This document shows positions 1-7,920 of a stretch of DNA of 39,503 nucleotides, one piece after another (within the stretch, counting starts at the first letter, position 1; the number at the start of each line of letters is the position of its first letter). Origin of the DNA: Pseudonocardiales bacterium (GTDB lineage Bacteria > Actinomycetota > Actinomycetes > Mycobacteriales > Jatrophihabitantaceae). The notes under the pieces are model-generated. The model did no database searches and was not told where the DNA came from. It was given only the letters and a program-made list of their open reading frames with translations. A program made the translations under genes and the position numbers. The stretch is taken from positions 1 to 39,503 of the forward strand of contig JAVEEN010000191.1 of NCBI GenBank assembly GCA_030840445.1, written 5' to 3'.

Positions 1-1
1 A

Positions 2-23
2 GCCGGGCACCTGAAAGCCCGGC
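2..23 (-). terminator. Hairpin downstream of scoB
   Basis: A perfect 7-bp inverted repeat (GCCGGGC at 2-8, GCCCGGC at 17-23) with an 8-nt loop lies just past the scoB stop codon on the minus strand. The window edge hides any U-tract. It is a plausible intrinsic terminator of the CoA-transferase operon. Confidence 0.55.
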
Positions 24-30
24 CACCGCA

Positions 31-669
31 CTAGCCGAGGGCGCTGATCAGCTTCGGCTCGGTGGCGGCTCGGACCTCGTCCTCGCGGACCCCCGGGGCC
101 AATTCGCGCAACACTAGGCCATCGGCCGTGATGTCGATCACGGCCAGGTCGGTAACGATCTGCTGTACGCAGCCGCGACCGGTCAGCGGCAGACTGCATT
201 CCGCGACGATCTTCGGGGTGCCGTCCTTGGCGGTGTGCTCCATCATCACGATCACCCGGCGCGCTCCGTGCACCAGGTCCATCGCACCGCCCATGCCCTT
301 GATCATCTTGCCGGGAATGGTCCAGTTGGCCAGATCACCGTTGGCGGCGACCTGCATCGCGCCCAGGATCGCCACGTCGATGTGCCCGCCGCGAATCATC
401 CCGAACGAGGTAGCCGAATCGAAGAAGCTGGCGCCCGGAAGGACGGTGACGGTCTCCTTGCCGGCATTGATCAGATCGCCGTCCACGTCGTCCTCGTATG
501 GGTACGGGCCGACGCCGAGAATGCCGTTCTCGGACTGCAGCACGAGATGCACGCCGTCGGGCACATAGTTGGGCACCAGGGTCGGCAGCCCGATGCCCAA
601 GTTCACGTACTGGCCGTCGGTCAGCTCCCGAGCGACCCGGGCCGCAAGTTCCGTGCGCGTCAACGCCAT
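31..669 (-). CDS. scoB: Succinyl-CoA:3-ketoacid CoA-transferase subunit B
   Basis: This is the beta subunit of a 3-oxoacid CoA-transferase (SCOT), which moves CoA between succinyl-CoA and acetoacetate in the cytoplasm during ketone body or short acyl metabolism. The 212-residue protein carries the family active-site motif LQSENGILG, with the catalytic glutamate at residue 47 that forms the glutamyl-CoA thioester. Length is normal for a separate B subunit. The open frame continues upstream, but the ATG at 669 gives the usual N-terminus and lies two bases past the subunit A stop, so the genes are translationally coupled. A 3-oxoadipate CoA-transferase (PcaJ) is the alternative; the partner subunit argues for SCOT. 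Confidence 0.9.
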   Translation of the reverse strand: MALTRTELAARVARELTDGQYVNLGIGLPTLVPNYVPDGVHLVLQSENGILGVGPYPYEDDVDGDLINAGKETVTVLPGASFFDSATSFGMIRGGHIDVAILGAMQVAANGDLANWTIPGKMIKGMGGAMDLVHGARRVIVMMEHTAKDGTPKIVAECSLPLTGRGCVQQIVTDLAVIDITADGLVLRELAPGVREDEVRAATEPKLISALG

Positions 670-671
670 GA

Positions 672-1463
672 TCAGACCTCCGACCCGGCGCCGGAGCCCG
701 GTGTCGATGCGCTCGCCCGCTGCCGGACGGTCCGCTTTTCGATCAGCTTTCCCGCCAAACCGACCTCGACCACCCGTTGCACGAACACCCCGGGCGTATG
801 CACCTGCGCCGGATCCAACTCGCCAGGCTCGACCAACTGCTCGACCTCGGCGATGGTCACGCGTCCGGCCGTCGCACACAACGGGTTGAAATTGCGGGCC
901 GCCGAGTCGTAGACAAGGTTTCCGTGTCGATCGCCCCGCGCCGCGCGGACCAAGGCGAAATCGGTCACGATGCCCTCCTCCAGGACGTACTCCTGCCCGC
1001 CGAACACCCGGGTCTCCTTCGGCGGTGACGCCACGGCGACGGAACCGTCGGAGTTGTATCGCCACGGCATGCCACCCTCGGCTACCCAGGTTCCGACGCC
1101 GGCGGGCGTGTAGAACGCCGGGATACCGGAGCCGCCCGCCCGCAAGCGTTCGGCCAACGTGCCCTGCGGCGTCAACTCCAGCTCCAGCTCGCCGGCCAGG
1201 TACTGCCGGGCGAATTCGCGGTTCTCTCCTACGTAGGACCCGATGGTCCGCCGGATCCGGCCCGCGAACAGCAAGAGCCCGAGACCAGCCTCATCCACTC
1301 CGCAATTGTTCGAGACCGTCTCGAGGGAGGTTGCGCCCTGACCGAGAATCGCCTGGATCAGTACATGCGGAATCCCGCACAAGCCGAAGCCACCCACCGC
1401 CAATGACGAACCGGTCGAGATATCGGCAACCGCCTCAGCGGCCGACCCAACCACCTTGTCCAC
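672..1463 (-). CDS. scoA: Succinyl-CoA:3-ketoacid CoA-transferase subunit A
   Basis: This is the alpha subunit, which binds CoA and pairs with the gene just downstream. The 263-residue protein shows the glycine-rich GGFGLCGIP segment near residue 30, then [18 protein letters not shown] and [14 protein letters not shown], a set that matches SCOT-A rather than PcaI. The open frame begins at a GTG at 1472, but GTG 1463 gives the common family start MDKVV and sits about 8 nt after a GAGGGG ribosome-binding site, so 1463 is preferred. Two short palindromes lie 35-60 nt upstream and could be a regulator site. Confidence 0.88.
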   Translation of the reverse strand: MDKVVGSAAEAVADISTGSSLAVGGFGLCGIPHVLIQAILGQGATSLETVSNNCGVDEAGLGLLLFAGRIRRTIGSYVGENREFARQYLAGELELELTPQGTLAERLRAGGSGIPAFYTPAGVGTWVAEGGMPWRYNSDGSVAVASPPKETRVFGGQEYVLEEGIVTDFALVRAARGDRHGNLVYDSAARNFNPLCATAGRVTIAEVEQLVEPGELDPAQVHTPGVFVQRVVEVGLAGKLIEKRTVRQRASASTPGSGAGSEV

Positions 1464-1497
1464 GCTATGCACCCCTCAGAAGGCTGATAGTCGATTG

Positions 1498-1524
1498 GAC
1501 ACTGTCTATCACCTGGTGACACTG
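1498..1524 (-). promoter_or_regulatory. Candidate operator upstream of scoA
   Basis: The heptamer GACACTG occurs twice, at 1498-1504 and 1518-1524, exactly 20 bp (about two helical turns) apart. Interleaved are the palindromes GACACTGTC (1498-1506) and TCACCTGGTGA (1509-1519). The block is 35-60 nt before the chosen scoA start and overlaps the 3' end of the TIGR03089 gene. A TetR- or IclR-type repressor site is possible, but no regulator gene is nearby in the window. Confidence 0.3.
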
Positions 1525-2219
1525 ACCTGTTCCGCCGCCGCGCGGTCGTCCAGTTTCGCGAGGTCGGCGTGGCGGACCAGCACCGACGATCCGCCGACGA
1601 TCAGCGGAGCGAGCAGGGCGTGCACCCAGGCCGTCGCACCGAAGTCGGGCTGCGTCCACATCAGCCGAGCCGCGTCGGAAAGCGCCAGCTCAGTCACAGC
1701 TTCCTGCGCGTCCTCGACGACCTGCAGGCGCGACCGACCGTTCAGGGCCGGCCGCTCGGCATCGGCCCGACTTTGCACAGCGGCCCACGCATCTGGTTGC
1801 GGCCGTACGGATGCGGCGTAGTCCGACATACCCCGCGGCGCCTCGGCCGAGCGCGCCATGGACAACAGGGAAACCGCGTACACGTCGTCGACCGCGCTCA
1901 GATCCGCCTGCGACAGGGACTCGGCGTCGCCGAATGCCACCGCGGCCGGCCCCGGCTCGCTGGTCACCTCGAGTCCGGCGAACCATGACCCGAACAGCAC
2001 CGGCGCGATGAGCCAGTGCACTGGCATGGTCACGAACACCCGGTCGCCAGGTATCAGACCGAGTTCGTCAGTGAGCAGGAAGTGGGTCTTGGCCACCCAA
2101 TTGGCCAGGGACTTTGCTGACAGCTCGGCCCGCTCCCCGGACGCGTCGTCATAGAAGGTCAGCATGGGGCTGGTCGGATCAGCAGCGACGCGCCGGCTGA
2201 ACAGTGTCTCCGGTGTCAT
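1509..2219 (-). CDS. TIGR03089 family protein (AMP-ligase-like, actinobacterial)
   Basis: The 236-residue protein resembles the N-terminal part of adenylate-forming acyl-CoA synthetases (PTSPMLTFYDD..., then GDRVFVTMPVHW, then SWFAGLEV). It is too short to hold the ATP-binding P-loop or the C-terminal lid, so it is not a full ligase. It matches the actinobacterial TIGR03089 family, whose gene usually lies beside an LCP protein as it does here (17-bp gap, same strand). The function of the family is not established. The ATG at 2219 gives the normal length. Confidence 0.8.
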   Translation of the reverse strand: MTPETLFSRRVAADPTSPMLTFYDDASGERAELSAKSLANWVAKTHFLLTDELGLIPGDRVFVTMPVHWLIAPVLFGSWFAGLEVTSEPGPAAVAFGDAESLSQADLSAVDDVYAVSLLSMARSAEAPRGMSDYAASVRPQPDAWAAVQSRADAERPALNGRSRLQVVEDAQEAVTELALSDAARLMWTQPDFGATAWVHALLAPLIVGGSSVLVRHADLAKLDDRAAAEQVSVTR

Positions 2220-2236
2220 CTAGGTTCAGGCGTCAT

Positions 2237-3856
2237 CTAGTTGATGCAGCCCGCATCGGCCGCGGTGGTCACCGGCACCGACGAGGAGGTGCTCGGCGTG
2301 CTTGCCTGCGGGGCGGTGGTCTTCGGGGTCGTCGGCATCAGCGATGTGACCTGGACACCGTTGTTGCCGAGCAGCAGCGTCACGCCGGTCACGGTCGAGG
2401 ACCGCACCATGACCGCCTGCGGGACCTGTGCCTGCAGGGCCTTCGCCGCGCTCTCCTGTCCCTTCGCGTAGCGGATCGTGGTCTTGGCCAGCACATCCGA
2501 GGTCGGCGCGGGCACCGTGGTCTTGAACCCGGCCGCGCGCAGCGCTGCGGCGTTGGTGTTCTCCAAGCCGTTGGAATCGCTGTCGTTTAGCACCGTGACG
2601 TTCACCGAACTCGGCGCAGCGGCCTTGGCGTTCTTCAGGGCGCTCGCAGCGTCGACCCCGATCAAGCTGTCGACGAAGTCCGGCATCGCCTGCGTATCGA
2701 CGACGACCACGTTCTGGGTGCCGCCGTCGATCTGCACATCCTGGGTTCCGTTGATCGGGATAGTGGTGAACTTGATGTTGCCCGCCTGCAGGTTCTGCAT
2801 CTGCTGAGCCAGCTTGAGCGGATCGAGTCCGGTGTGTCCGGCGGAGTCACCATCCAACTGCAACGACTTGGTGATGGCCTTGAGCAGGTTCTGCAGCTTG
2901 AAGGGGTTGAGCAACGTCCTGGCGGAGGACATCTTGCGGAACACCGCGGACAGGAAGTACTGCTGGCGCTTGATCCGGTCGAGGTCACCGCCGGGGAGTC
3001 CGTGGCGCTGCCGGACGAAGGCAAGTGCGGTCTTGCCCTGGATGACGTGATGCCCCTTGGACAGCTTCAACTGCGAGTAACCGTCGTCGACATTGTTGTT
3101 GAGGCAGATGTCCACCCCACCGATGGCGTCGGAGATTCGAACGAAACCGATCAGGTCAACCTGGACGAAGTGGTCGACGCTCAGCCCGGTCAGGTTCTCG
3201 ATCGTCTTGACCAGCAACTGAGCACCGCCGGACTTGTCACCGTTGGCGTCTGCGATCCCGTCGGTGTACGCAGAGTTGAGCTTGGCCTTACCATGTCCCG
3301 GGATGTCGACATAGGAGTCCCGCGGGAAAGAGATCACAGTGGCCTTGCTGCCGTCTGCCGGGACGTGCATCAGCATCATCGTGTCGGTGTTGAGGCTGCC
3401 GCCGTCGCGGCCGATTCCGAGCGCTCTCAACTCCGCGTCGGTGGCCGTCTCGCGGTCATCATTGCCGACGATGAGAATGTTCTGGTCGGAACCGTCGATA
3501 TTGTTTTTCGATGCCGCCGTGCCGCCGGCCGGGATCGCCGTCACGCGGGGAATGTTGGCCTTGAAACTGCGGTACTGGGCCCAGGCCCAGCCGCTGCCGA
3601 ACAGCACCGCAAGTGACAGGACCGCCGCGATCACCTGGATGCCCAAGCTGGCGCCGGCGAGGACGTCCGAGCCAGAGCGCTTCGCGGCGCGCCGTTCGGA
3701 TCGGCTCTGGCGGCTTGCGGGCGGCTGGTCCCCGCCGGCGGCGGTGCCCGCGGGGCGGCGGCTCGGAGGCCGTGCGTGGCGCCGGCCACGGGGATCCAGC
3801 TCGGGAGGCAGCTCTCCTGGTCCGGGATGCCCTGGGACGTCGTTGTTGGAAGGCAC
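2237..3856 (-). CDS. LCP family cell-wall glycopolymer ligase with LytR_C domain
   Basis: LytR-CpsA-Psr proteins transfer glycopolymers from polyprenyl-pyrophosphate carriers onto peptidoglycan outside the membrane. This 539-residue protein has a basic, proline-rich cytoplasmic N-terminus (1-65), one membrane segment (about 66-94), an LCP domain (about 124-310) and a LytR_C domain (about 412-510), followed by a Ser/Thr-rich tail. Expected residues are visible: NTDTMMLMHV (156-165), SFPRDSYVDIPG with R179/D180, KLNSAYTDG, and the basic segment RQRHGLPGGDLDRIKRQQYF. It corresponds by position to mycobacterial Rv3267 and is divergent from rmlB. It probably attaches the polymer made by this cluster. 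The GTG start has no Shine-Dalgarno sequence, but a TAnnnT hexamer lies 6 nt upstream. Confidence 0.92.
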   Translation of the reverse strand: MPSNNDVPGHPGPGELPPELDPRGRRHARPPSRRPAGTAAGGDQPPASRQSRSERRAAKRSGSDVLAGASLGIQVIAAVLSLAVLFGSGWAWAQYRSFKANIPRVTAIPAGGTAASKNNIDGSDQNILIVGNDDRETATDAELRALGIGRDGGSLNTDTMMLMHVPADGSKATVISFPRDSYVDIPGHGKAKLNSAYTDGIADANGDKSGGAQLLVKTIENLTGLSVDHFVQVDLIGFVRISDAIGGVDICLNNNVDDGYSQLKLSKGHHVIQGKTALAFVRQRHGLPGGDLDRIKRQQYFLSAVFRKMSSARTLLNPFKLQNLLKAITKSLQLDGDSAGHTGLDPLKLAQQMQNLQAGNIKFTTIPINGTQDVQIDGGTQNVVVVDTQAMPDFVDSLIGVDAASALKNAKAAAPSSVNVTVLNDSDSNGLENTNAAALRAAGFKTTVPAPTSDVLAKTTIRYAKGQESAAKALQAQVPQAVMVRSSTVTGVTLLLGNNGVQVTSLMPTTPKTTAPQASTPSTSSSVPVTTAADAGCIN

Positions 3857-3862
3857 TGTGGG

Positions 3863-3868
3863 AGGCTA
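3863..3868 (-). promoter_or_regulatory. -10 element for a probable leaderless LCP mRNA
   Basis: On the minus strand the hexamer TAGCCT is followed by 6 nt and then the GTG start at 3856. That is the spacing expected if transcription begins at the start codon. A TTGACG lies 21 bp further upstream, too far for an ideal -35 box. Confidence 0.4.
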
Positions 3869-3913
3869 CCGGTGCTGCCTGTGAATCGGCGTCAACCAGG
3901 TGCATGTGACAGC

Positions 3914-4927
3914 ATGCTCGTCATGCGTGTTTTCGTCACCGGCGGCGCCGGGTTCATCGGTTCGCAGTACGTGCGGGAGATCCTCAACGACAAGTTCGAG
4001 GCCTTCGCAGGGGCGCAGGTGACGGTTTTCGACAAGCTCACCTACGCCGGAAACCTGGCCAACCTGGCGCCCGTGGCGGACAGCCCGCGGTACCGTTTCG
4101 TGCAGGGCGATATCTGCAGCGCGATCGATCTGGACGCGGCACTGCCGGGTCACGACGTCCTGGTCAATTTCGCGGCCGAGTCCCACGTGGATCGGTCGAT
4201 CACCGGGGCCGCCGACTTCATCCAGACCAATGTGCTCGGCGCCCAGCAGGTGTTCGACGCCGCGCTGCGTCATCAGGTGGAGCGGGTGGTGCACATCTCC
4301 ACCGACGAGGTTTACGGCTCCATCGACGAAGGATCCTGGACCGAGGACCAACTCCTCGAACCGAACTCGCCGTACTCCGCGGCCAAGGCCGGGTCGGACC
4401 TGATTGCCCGCGCCTACGCCAAGAGCTACGGGCTGAACATCTCGATCACGCGATGCTCCAACAACTACGGGCCATACCACTTCCCGGAGAAGGTCATCCC
4501 GTTGTTCGTGACCAACCTGCTGGATGGGCAGAAGGTGCCGCTTTACGGCGAAGGTGCCAATGTGCGGGACTGGCTGTTCGTGGCCGACCACTGTCGCGGT
4601 ATCCAGCTCGTGGTGGACAAAGGTGCGGCCGGGGAGTTCTACAACATCGGCGGTGGACGCGAACTGTCGAACAAGGAGTTGACCGAACTGTTGCTGGAGG
4701 CAACCGGACGGGACTGGTCCTACGTCCAGCCCATCCTCGATCCCCGCGGCGGCGGCCACGACCTGCGGTATTCCGTGGACTACTCCAAGGTCGCCGAACT
4801 CGGCTACGCCCCGCAGATGACCTTCGAGCAGGGGTTGGCCGAAACCGTGCAGTGGTACCGGGACAACCGGGACTGGTGGGAGCCGCTGAAGGAACGCGCA
4901 GCCCTCGCCCATATCGCCAAGGTCTGA
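3914..4927 (+). CDS. rmlB: dTDP-glucose 4,6-dehydratase
   Basis: This enzyme converts dTDP-glucose to dTDP-4-keto-6-deoxyglucose, the second step of dTDP-L-rhamnose synthesis. The protein (about 337 residues) is an extended short-chain dehydrogenase. It has the NAD-binding motif TGGAGFIGS at the N-terminus, the STDEVYGS segment holding the active-site Thr/Asp/Glu, and the YSAAK catalytic Tyr-Lys pair. The downstream NNYGPYHFPEKVIP and GANVRDWLFV segments are typical of RmlB. Both ATG 3914 and ATG 3923 are possible starts; neither has a clear ribosome-binding site. rmlD follows after 4 bp. No rmlA or rmlC is in the window, so the first and third steps must be encoded elsewhere. Confidence 0.95.
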   Translation: MLVMRVFVTGGAGFIGSQYVREILNDKFEAFAGAQVTVFDKLTYAGNLANLAPVADSPRYRFVQGDICSAIDLDAALPGHDVLVNFAAESHVDRSITGAADFIQTNVLGAQQVFDAALRHQVERVVHISTDEVYGSIDEGSWTEDQLLEPNSPYSAAKAGSDLIARAYAKSYGLNISITRCSNNYGPYHFPEKVIPLFVTNLLDGQKVPLYGEGANVRDWLFVADHCRGIQLVVDKGAAGEFYNIGGGRELSNKELTELLLEATGRDWSYVQPILDPRGGGHDLRYSVDYSKVAELGYAPQMTFEQGLAETVQWYRDNRDWWEPLKERAALAHIAKV

Positions 4928-4931
4928 TCGG

Positions 4932-5819
4932 ATGGCCGACGCTGCCACCCGCTGGCTGATCACCGGATCGCGCGGTCAACTTGGCACCGACCTGCAGCGG
5001 GTGCTCGCAAGAACGCCGGACGACGAGGTCCTGGCCATCCAACACGATGTGTTGGATATCACCGACTCGGCAGCGGTCTCGGCGATGCTGACCGAGTTCC
5101 AGCCGGATGTGATCGTCAACGCGGCGGCGTACACGGCGGTGGACCGGGCCGAGACCGACGAGGAGTCGGCTTACATGGTCAATGCCACCGGACCGGGGGT
5201 GCTCGCCGCCGCTGCGGGTCGGACGGGCGCCCGGCTCGTGCAGGTGTCCACCGATTACGTCTTCGCCGGCGATGCCGACCGGCCGTACGAAGTCACCGAT
5301 CGGCCGGACCCGAGATCGGCCTACGGTCGGACCAAGCTCGCCGGTGAGATCGCGGTGCGCGAATTGCTTCCCGAATCATCCTTCGTGGTCCGCACGGCGT
5401 GGGTGTACGGCGCGGCCGGGGCGAATTTCGTCAAGACCATGGCCCGGCTGGAAAAGACCAACGACACGCTCAGCGTGGTGGATGACCAGCGAGGGTCGCC
5501 CACCTGGTCGGCCGACCTGGCCACGGCGCTCGTCGAATTGGCTCGGTCCGACGCCCCGGCCGGTATCTACCACTGCACCGGCAGCGGGGACACCACGTGG
5601 CACGGTTTCACTCAGGCCATCTTCGCCGAGCTCGGCGCCGACCCGGCGCGCGTGCTACCCACGACCAGCGATCAGTTCGTACGACCGGCTCCGCGGCCGA
5701 GTTATTCGGTGTTGAGCGACCAGGCCTGGCGAGCGGCCGGGCTCACCCCGATGCCGGCCTGGCGCGACGCGCTGCGCAACGCCTTCGCCGAGTCCCGCGA
5801 GGCGTTCACCGCGGGCTGA
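4932..5819 (+). CDS. rmlD: dTDP-4-dehydrorhamnose reductase
   Basis: This enzyme performs the last step of dTDP-L-rhamnose synthesis, NAD(P)H-dependent reduction of dTDP-4-dehydrorhamnose. The 295-residue protein has the Rossmann motif GSRGQLGTDL near the N-terminus, VNAAAYTAVDRAE, STDYVFAGD and the catalytic pair in SAYGRTKLAGE. RTAWVYG and DDQRGSPTW are also typical. The ATG lies 4 bp after the rmlB stop, so the two are co-transcribed. The gene order LCP, rmlD matches the mycobacterial backbone (Rv3267, Rv3266c). In this genome the next backbone gene, wbbL, is displaced by about 19 kb. Confidence 0.95.
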   Translation: MADAATRWLITGSRGQLGTDLQRVLARTPDDEVLAIQHDVLDITDSAAVSAMLTEFQPDVIVNAAAYTAVDRAETDEESAYMVNATGPGVLAAAAGRTGARLVQVSTDYVFAGDADRPYEVTDRPDPRSAYGRTKLAGEIAVRELLPESSFVVRTAWVYGAAGANFVKTMARLEKTNDTLSVVDDQRGSPTWSADLATALVELARSDAPAGIYHCTGSGDTTWHGFTQAIFAELGADPARVLPTTSDQFVRPAPRPSYSVLSDQAWRAAGLTPMPAWRDALRNAFAESREAFTAG

Positions 5820-5832
5820 GCGTGAGTCAGCC
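5814..5832. terminator. Small hairpin between convergent rmlD and GT4
   Basis: GGCTGA (5814-5819) and TCAGCC (5827-5832) form a 6-bp stem with a 7-nt loop. The arms contain the stop codons of the two convergent genes. It could serve both directions, but there is no U-tract. Confidence 0.35.
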
Positions 5833-6966
5833 GACGGCGAATCGGTAACCGGCAACCGTCCGTTCGGCGCACCGCTGCCAGGTGAAAGCCGCCGCGTGCT
5901 GTTGACCGGAAAGGCGATCTGCAGCCGACGGCGGACTGGACAGGCGAGCGAGTACGGCGGCCGCCAGGGCCTCGACGTCGCCCACCGGCACCAGGGTCGT
6001 CATGCGCTGGGCCGCACCTATTACTTCGGTCACCGCAGGGATATCGGAGGCCACGACCGGGGTGCCCGCGGCCAGGGCTTCCAGCGGCGGCAGGCCGAAA
6101 CCCTCATAGCGTGAGGGAAAGGCGAGCATTAGGGCGCCCGAGACGAGGGCCTGCAGCGCGGCCGTGTCGAGGTAACCGGGCACGATCAGACGGTCCGGGG
6201 GGATATCGAAGGTTTCCAGCGCCGGTCCCCAGCCGGCCGGGCCCACCAGGACCAGCGGCGGCAGTTCAGGATCGGCTCGGGACAGTTGCCGGTACGCAGC
6301 CAACAGCACGTCCAGGCCCTTGCGTGGCTCCAGAGCCCCGACGGCCAGCAGGTACTCCGCCGGTAAGCCTGGAAGCGCCGCTATCGCAGAGGTGTCGAAC
6401 CAACTCGGGTCGACACCCAGCGGTGTGGCGTGGACCCGGTCGGCCGGCAACCCGTAAGCCTGGCACACCTCGTCGGCGATGGCCTGTGTCGGCGTGAGCA
6501 CGACCGCAGCGCGCGAGACCGCTCGCGGAACCAGGGTCCGGTAGTCCAACGAGGCACGATCCACCAACTCGGGAAAGCGTAAATAGCTCAGGTCGTGCAC
6601 GGTGAGCACTCCGGCGGCCCGACGCGGCGGTGGCAACACGAAATTCGTGCCGTGCACGACGTCGGCCCGACCCATCACCCATTCCGCCGGCGGTAGATCG
6701 GATCGCAGCCAGCTTCGATGTAACAACCGGGCCGGGACCGGACGGTGCACACCACGCACACCGTTCGGCAATGCGGAAACCACCGATCGACCTCTGAGTG
6801 TGAACGCCGCGGCGCGCACGCTGATGCCCTCGGTGACCGCCAGCTCGTCCAACAGGTGCTCCACATAGCGCCCGATACCGGTGCGCTGGCCGGCCAACGG
6901 CGTGGCATCGAGGGCAACCCGCAGCTGTGCCGGGCCGCGGTCCATCTGGGCTCGGAAAGCGCCCAC
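5827..6966 (-). CDS. Glycosyltransferase family 4
   Basis: This is a retaining GT-B glycosyltransferase expected to add a sugar to a lipid-linked polysaccharide at the inner membrane face. The 379-residue protein shows the N-terminal RVALDATPLAGQRTGIGRYV loop, HGTNFVLPPP, TVHDLSYLRFPE, the sugar-nucleotide region VGALEPRKGLDVLL, and the E-x7-E motif in YEGFGLPPLEALAAGTPVV. It resembles mannosyl- or rhamnosyltransferases of WbpY/WbdB type, but the donor cannot be read from sequence. GTG 6966 directly abuts the upstream stop codon; ATG 6945 is an alternative. It is the last gene of the minus-strand export operon. Two similar GT4 genes lie at 22.7 and 24.0 kb. Confidence 0.85.
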   Translation of the reverse strand: MGAFRAQMDRGPAQLRVALDATPLAGQRTGIGRYVEHLLDELAVTEGISVRAAAFTLRGRSVVSALPNGVRGVHRPVPARLLHRSWLRSDLPPAEWVMGRADVVHGTNFVLPPPRRAAGVLTVHDLSYLRFPELVDRASLDYRTLVPRAVSRAAVVLTPTQAIADEVCQAYGLPADRVHATPLGVDPSWFDTSAIAALPGLPAEYLLAVGALEPRKGLDVLLAAYRQLSRADPELPPLVLVGPAGWGPALETFDIPPDRLIVPGYLDTAALQALVSGALMLAFPSRYEGFGLPPLEALAAGTPVVASDIPAVTEVIGAAQRMTTLVPVGDVEALAAAVLARLSSPPSAADRLSGQQHAAAFTWQRCAERTVAGYRFAVG

Positions 6967-7836
6967 TCAGCTGGGTTTGACGCAATGCCAGATGATGAAA
7001 TGCAAATCCGGGTGGAAGCCGAAGCGGCGCGCTTCACGCTCGTCGGCGACGGCCGTCAGGGTGCTCGGATCGGCATGGCTCAACAGGTCGACTTCATCGA
7101 CGTCGGTGCCGGCCCAGCCCGAGTCGAACTCCTTCCGATTCAGCCGGTCGATCAGCTCCTGGGTGACCAGGCACGTCACCGTGAAGCCGGCGGCCTCCAG
7201 CTGGTCACGCAGGTCCCAGCCGAAGCGCCAGTAGACCAGGGTGTTGTCACCGTGGTACTCCACTGTGACCGGGGGAGCGGTGACGCCCTGTGGCATCGGG
7301 ATCATCAGCATTACCGAGCCACCCGGGGCCATCACCCGAAACAGCTCGTTGACGGCCTTGCCGGTATCCGGTACGTGTTCGAGTACATGGGGGGTGAGGA
7401 TCACGTCCAGGCTCGAATCCGGCAGCTCGAGGTCCTGCAGGTCCAGCCGTACGGTGGCCCGATGCGCGGATTCGTCATAGTCGCTCGCGACATAGTTCAC
7501 CAGGGACGACATGCGGGACCGGTAACGCTGATCCAGCCGCGGACTCGTCTCCAGAACGCGCTGAGCCTCGGAGTACGGGACCAGCTTCGTCCAGCACCAG
7601 TAGAGGAAGCGGTCTCTGGCGATACTCCCACAAACCGGACAGTTCGCGCCCTCGCTGTGGGCATGCCCGAGGAACTCGGCACCGTGCCAACCGCAGATGT
7701 TGCACACTCGCTGGTAGGAGGCCTGGTCCGAAACTGCCTTGGCCGCTTTCCACACCCCCAGGCGGGGATCGGCCAGTTGCTCCCGTTTCAGCAGGAAATG
7801 ACGAAGTCGATTCCGACTTGCTGCGATCAACGACAT
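6967..7836 (-). CDS. Zinc-ribbon class I methyltransferase-like protein
   Basis: The 289-residue protein has an N-terminal putative zinc ribbon (C45-x2-C48 and C66-x2-C69) followed by a Rossmann-type methyltransferase region. The later methyltransferase motifs are clear (LDLQDLELPDSSLDVILTPHVLEHVPD at 131-157 and VMAPGGSVMLMIP), but the SAM-binding loop is unusual: it reads VLETSPRLDQRY rather than a DxGxGxG form. Proteins of this layout occur in surface-polysaccharide clusters, where they may methylate a sugar. Target and activity are unknown. ATG 7836 was chosen over an upstream in-frame start because GGAG lies 8 nt before it. Confidence 0.7.
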   Translation of the reverse strand: MSLIAASRNRLRHFLLKREQLADPRLGVWKAAKAVSDQASYQRVCNICGWHGAEFLGHAHSEGANCPVCGSIARDRFLYWCWTKLVPYSEAQRVLETSPRLDQRYRSRMSSLVNYVASDYDESAHRATVRLDLQDLELPDSSLDVILTPHVLEHVPDTGKAVNELFRVMAPGGSVMLMIPMPQGVTAPPVTVEYHGDNTLVYWRFGWDLRDQLEAAGFTVTCLVTQELIDRLNRKEFDSGWAGTDVDEVDLLSHADPSTLTAVADEREARRFGFHPDLHFIIWHCVKPS

Positions 7837-7875
7837 GACAGTGCTCCGATAGCTCGAACGGGAAGAGATCGGCCA

Positions 7876-7913
7876 GGGGACCAGCACAGGGAGGGGGACA
7901 CGGGGGAAAGATA
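7876..7913 (-). promoter_or_regulatory. G-rich intergenic block with possible internal promoter
   Basis: The 84-bp gap between the GT4 stop (7921) and the zinc-ribbon methyltransferase start (7836) has four G-runs on the plus strand (7876-7879, 7889-7891, 7893-7897, 7902-7906), so the minus-strand transcript is C-rich. A TATCTT hexamer (minus strand, 7908-7913) could be an internal -10 box. Neither function is established. Confidence 0.25.
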
Positions 7914-7920
7914 CCGTGAT

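Noticed and set aside
670-1065. N-terminal extension of the scoB frame
   Set aside because: It overlaps scoA in another frame and the ATG at 669 gives the normal family N-terminus.
3911-3918. AGCATGCT palindrome at the rmlB start codon
   Set aside because: An 8-bp palindrome containing ATG is likely by chance in this length of sequence and has no supporting context.
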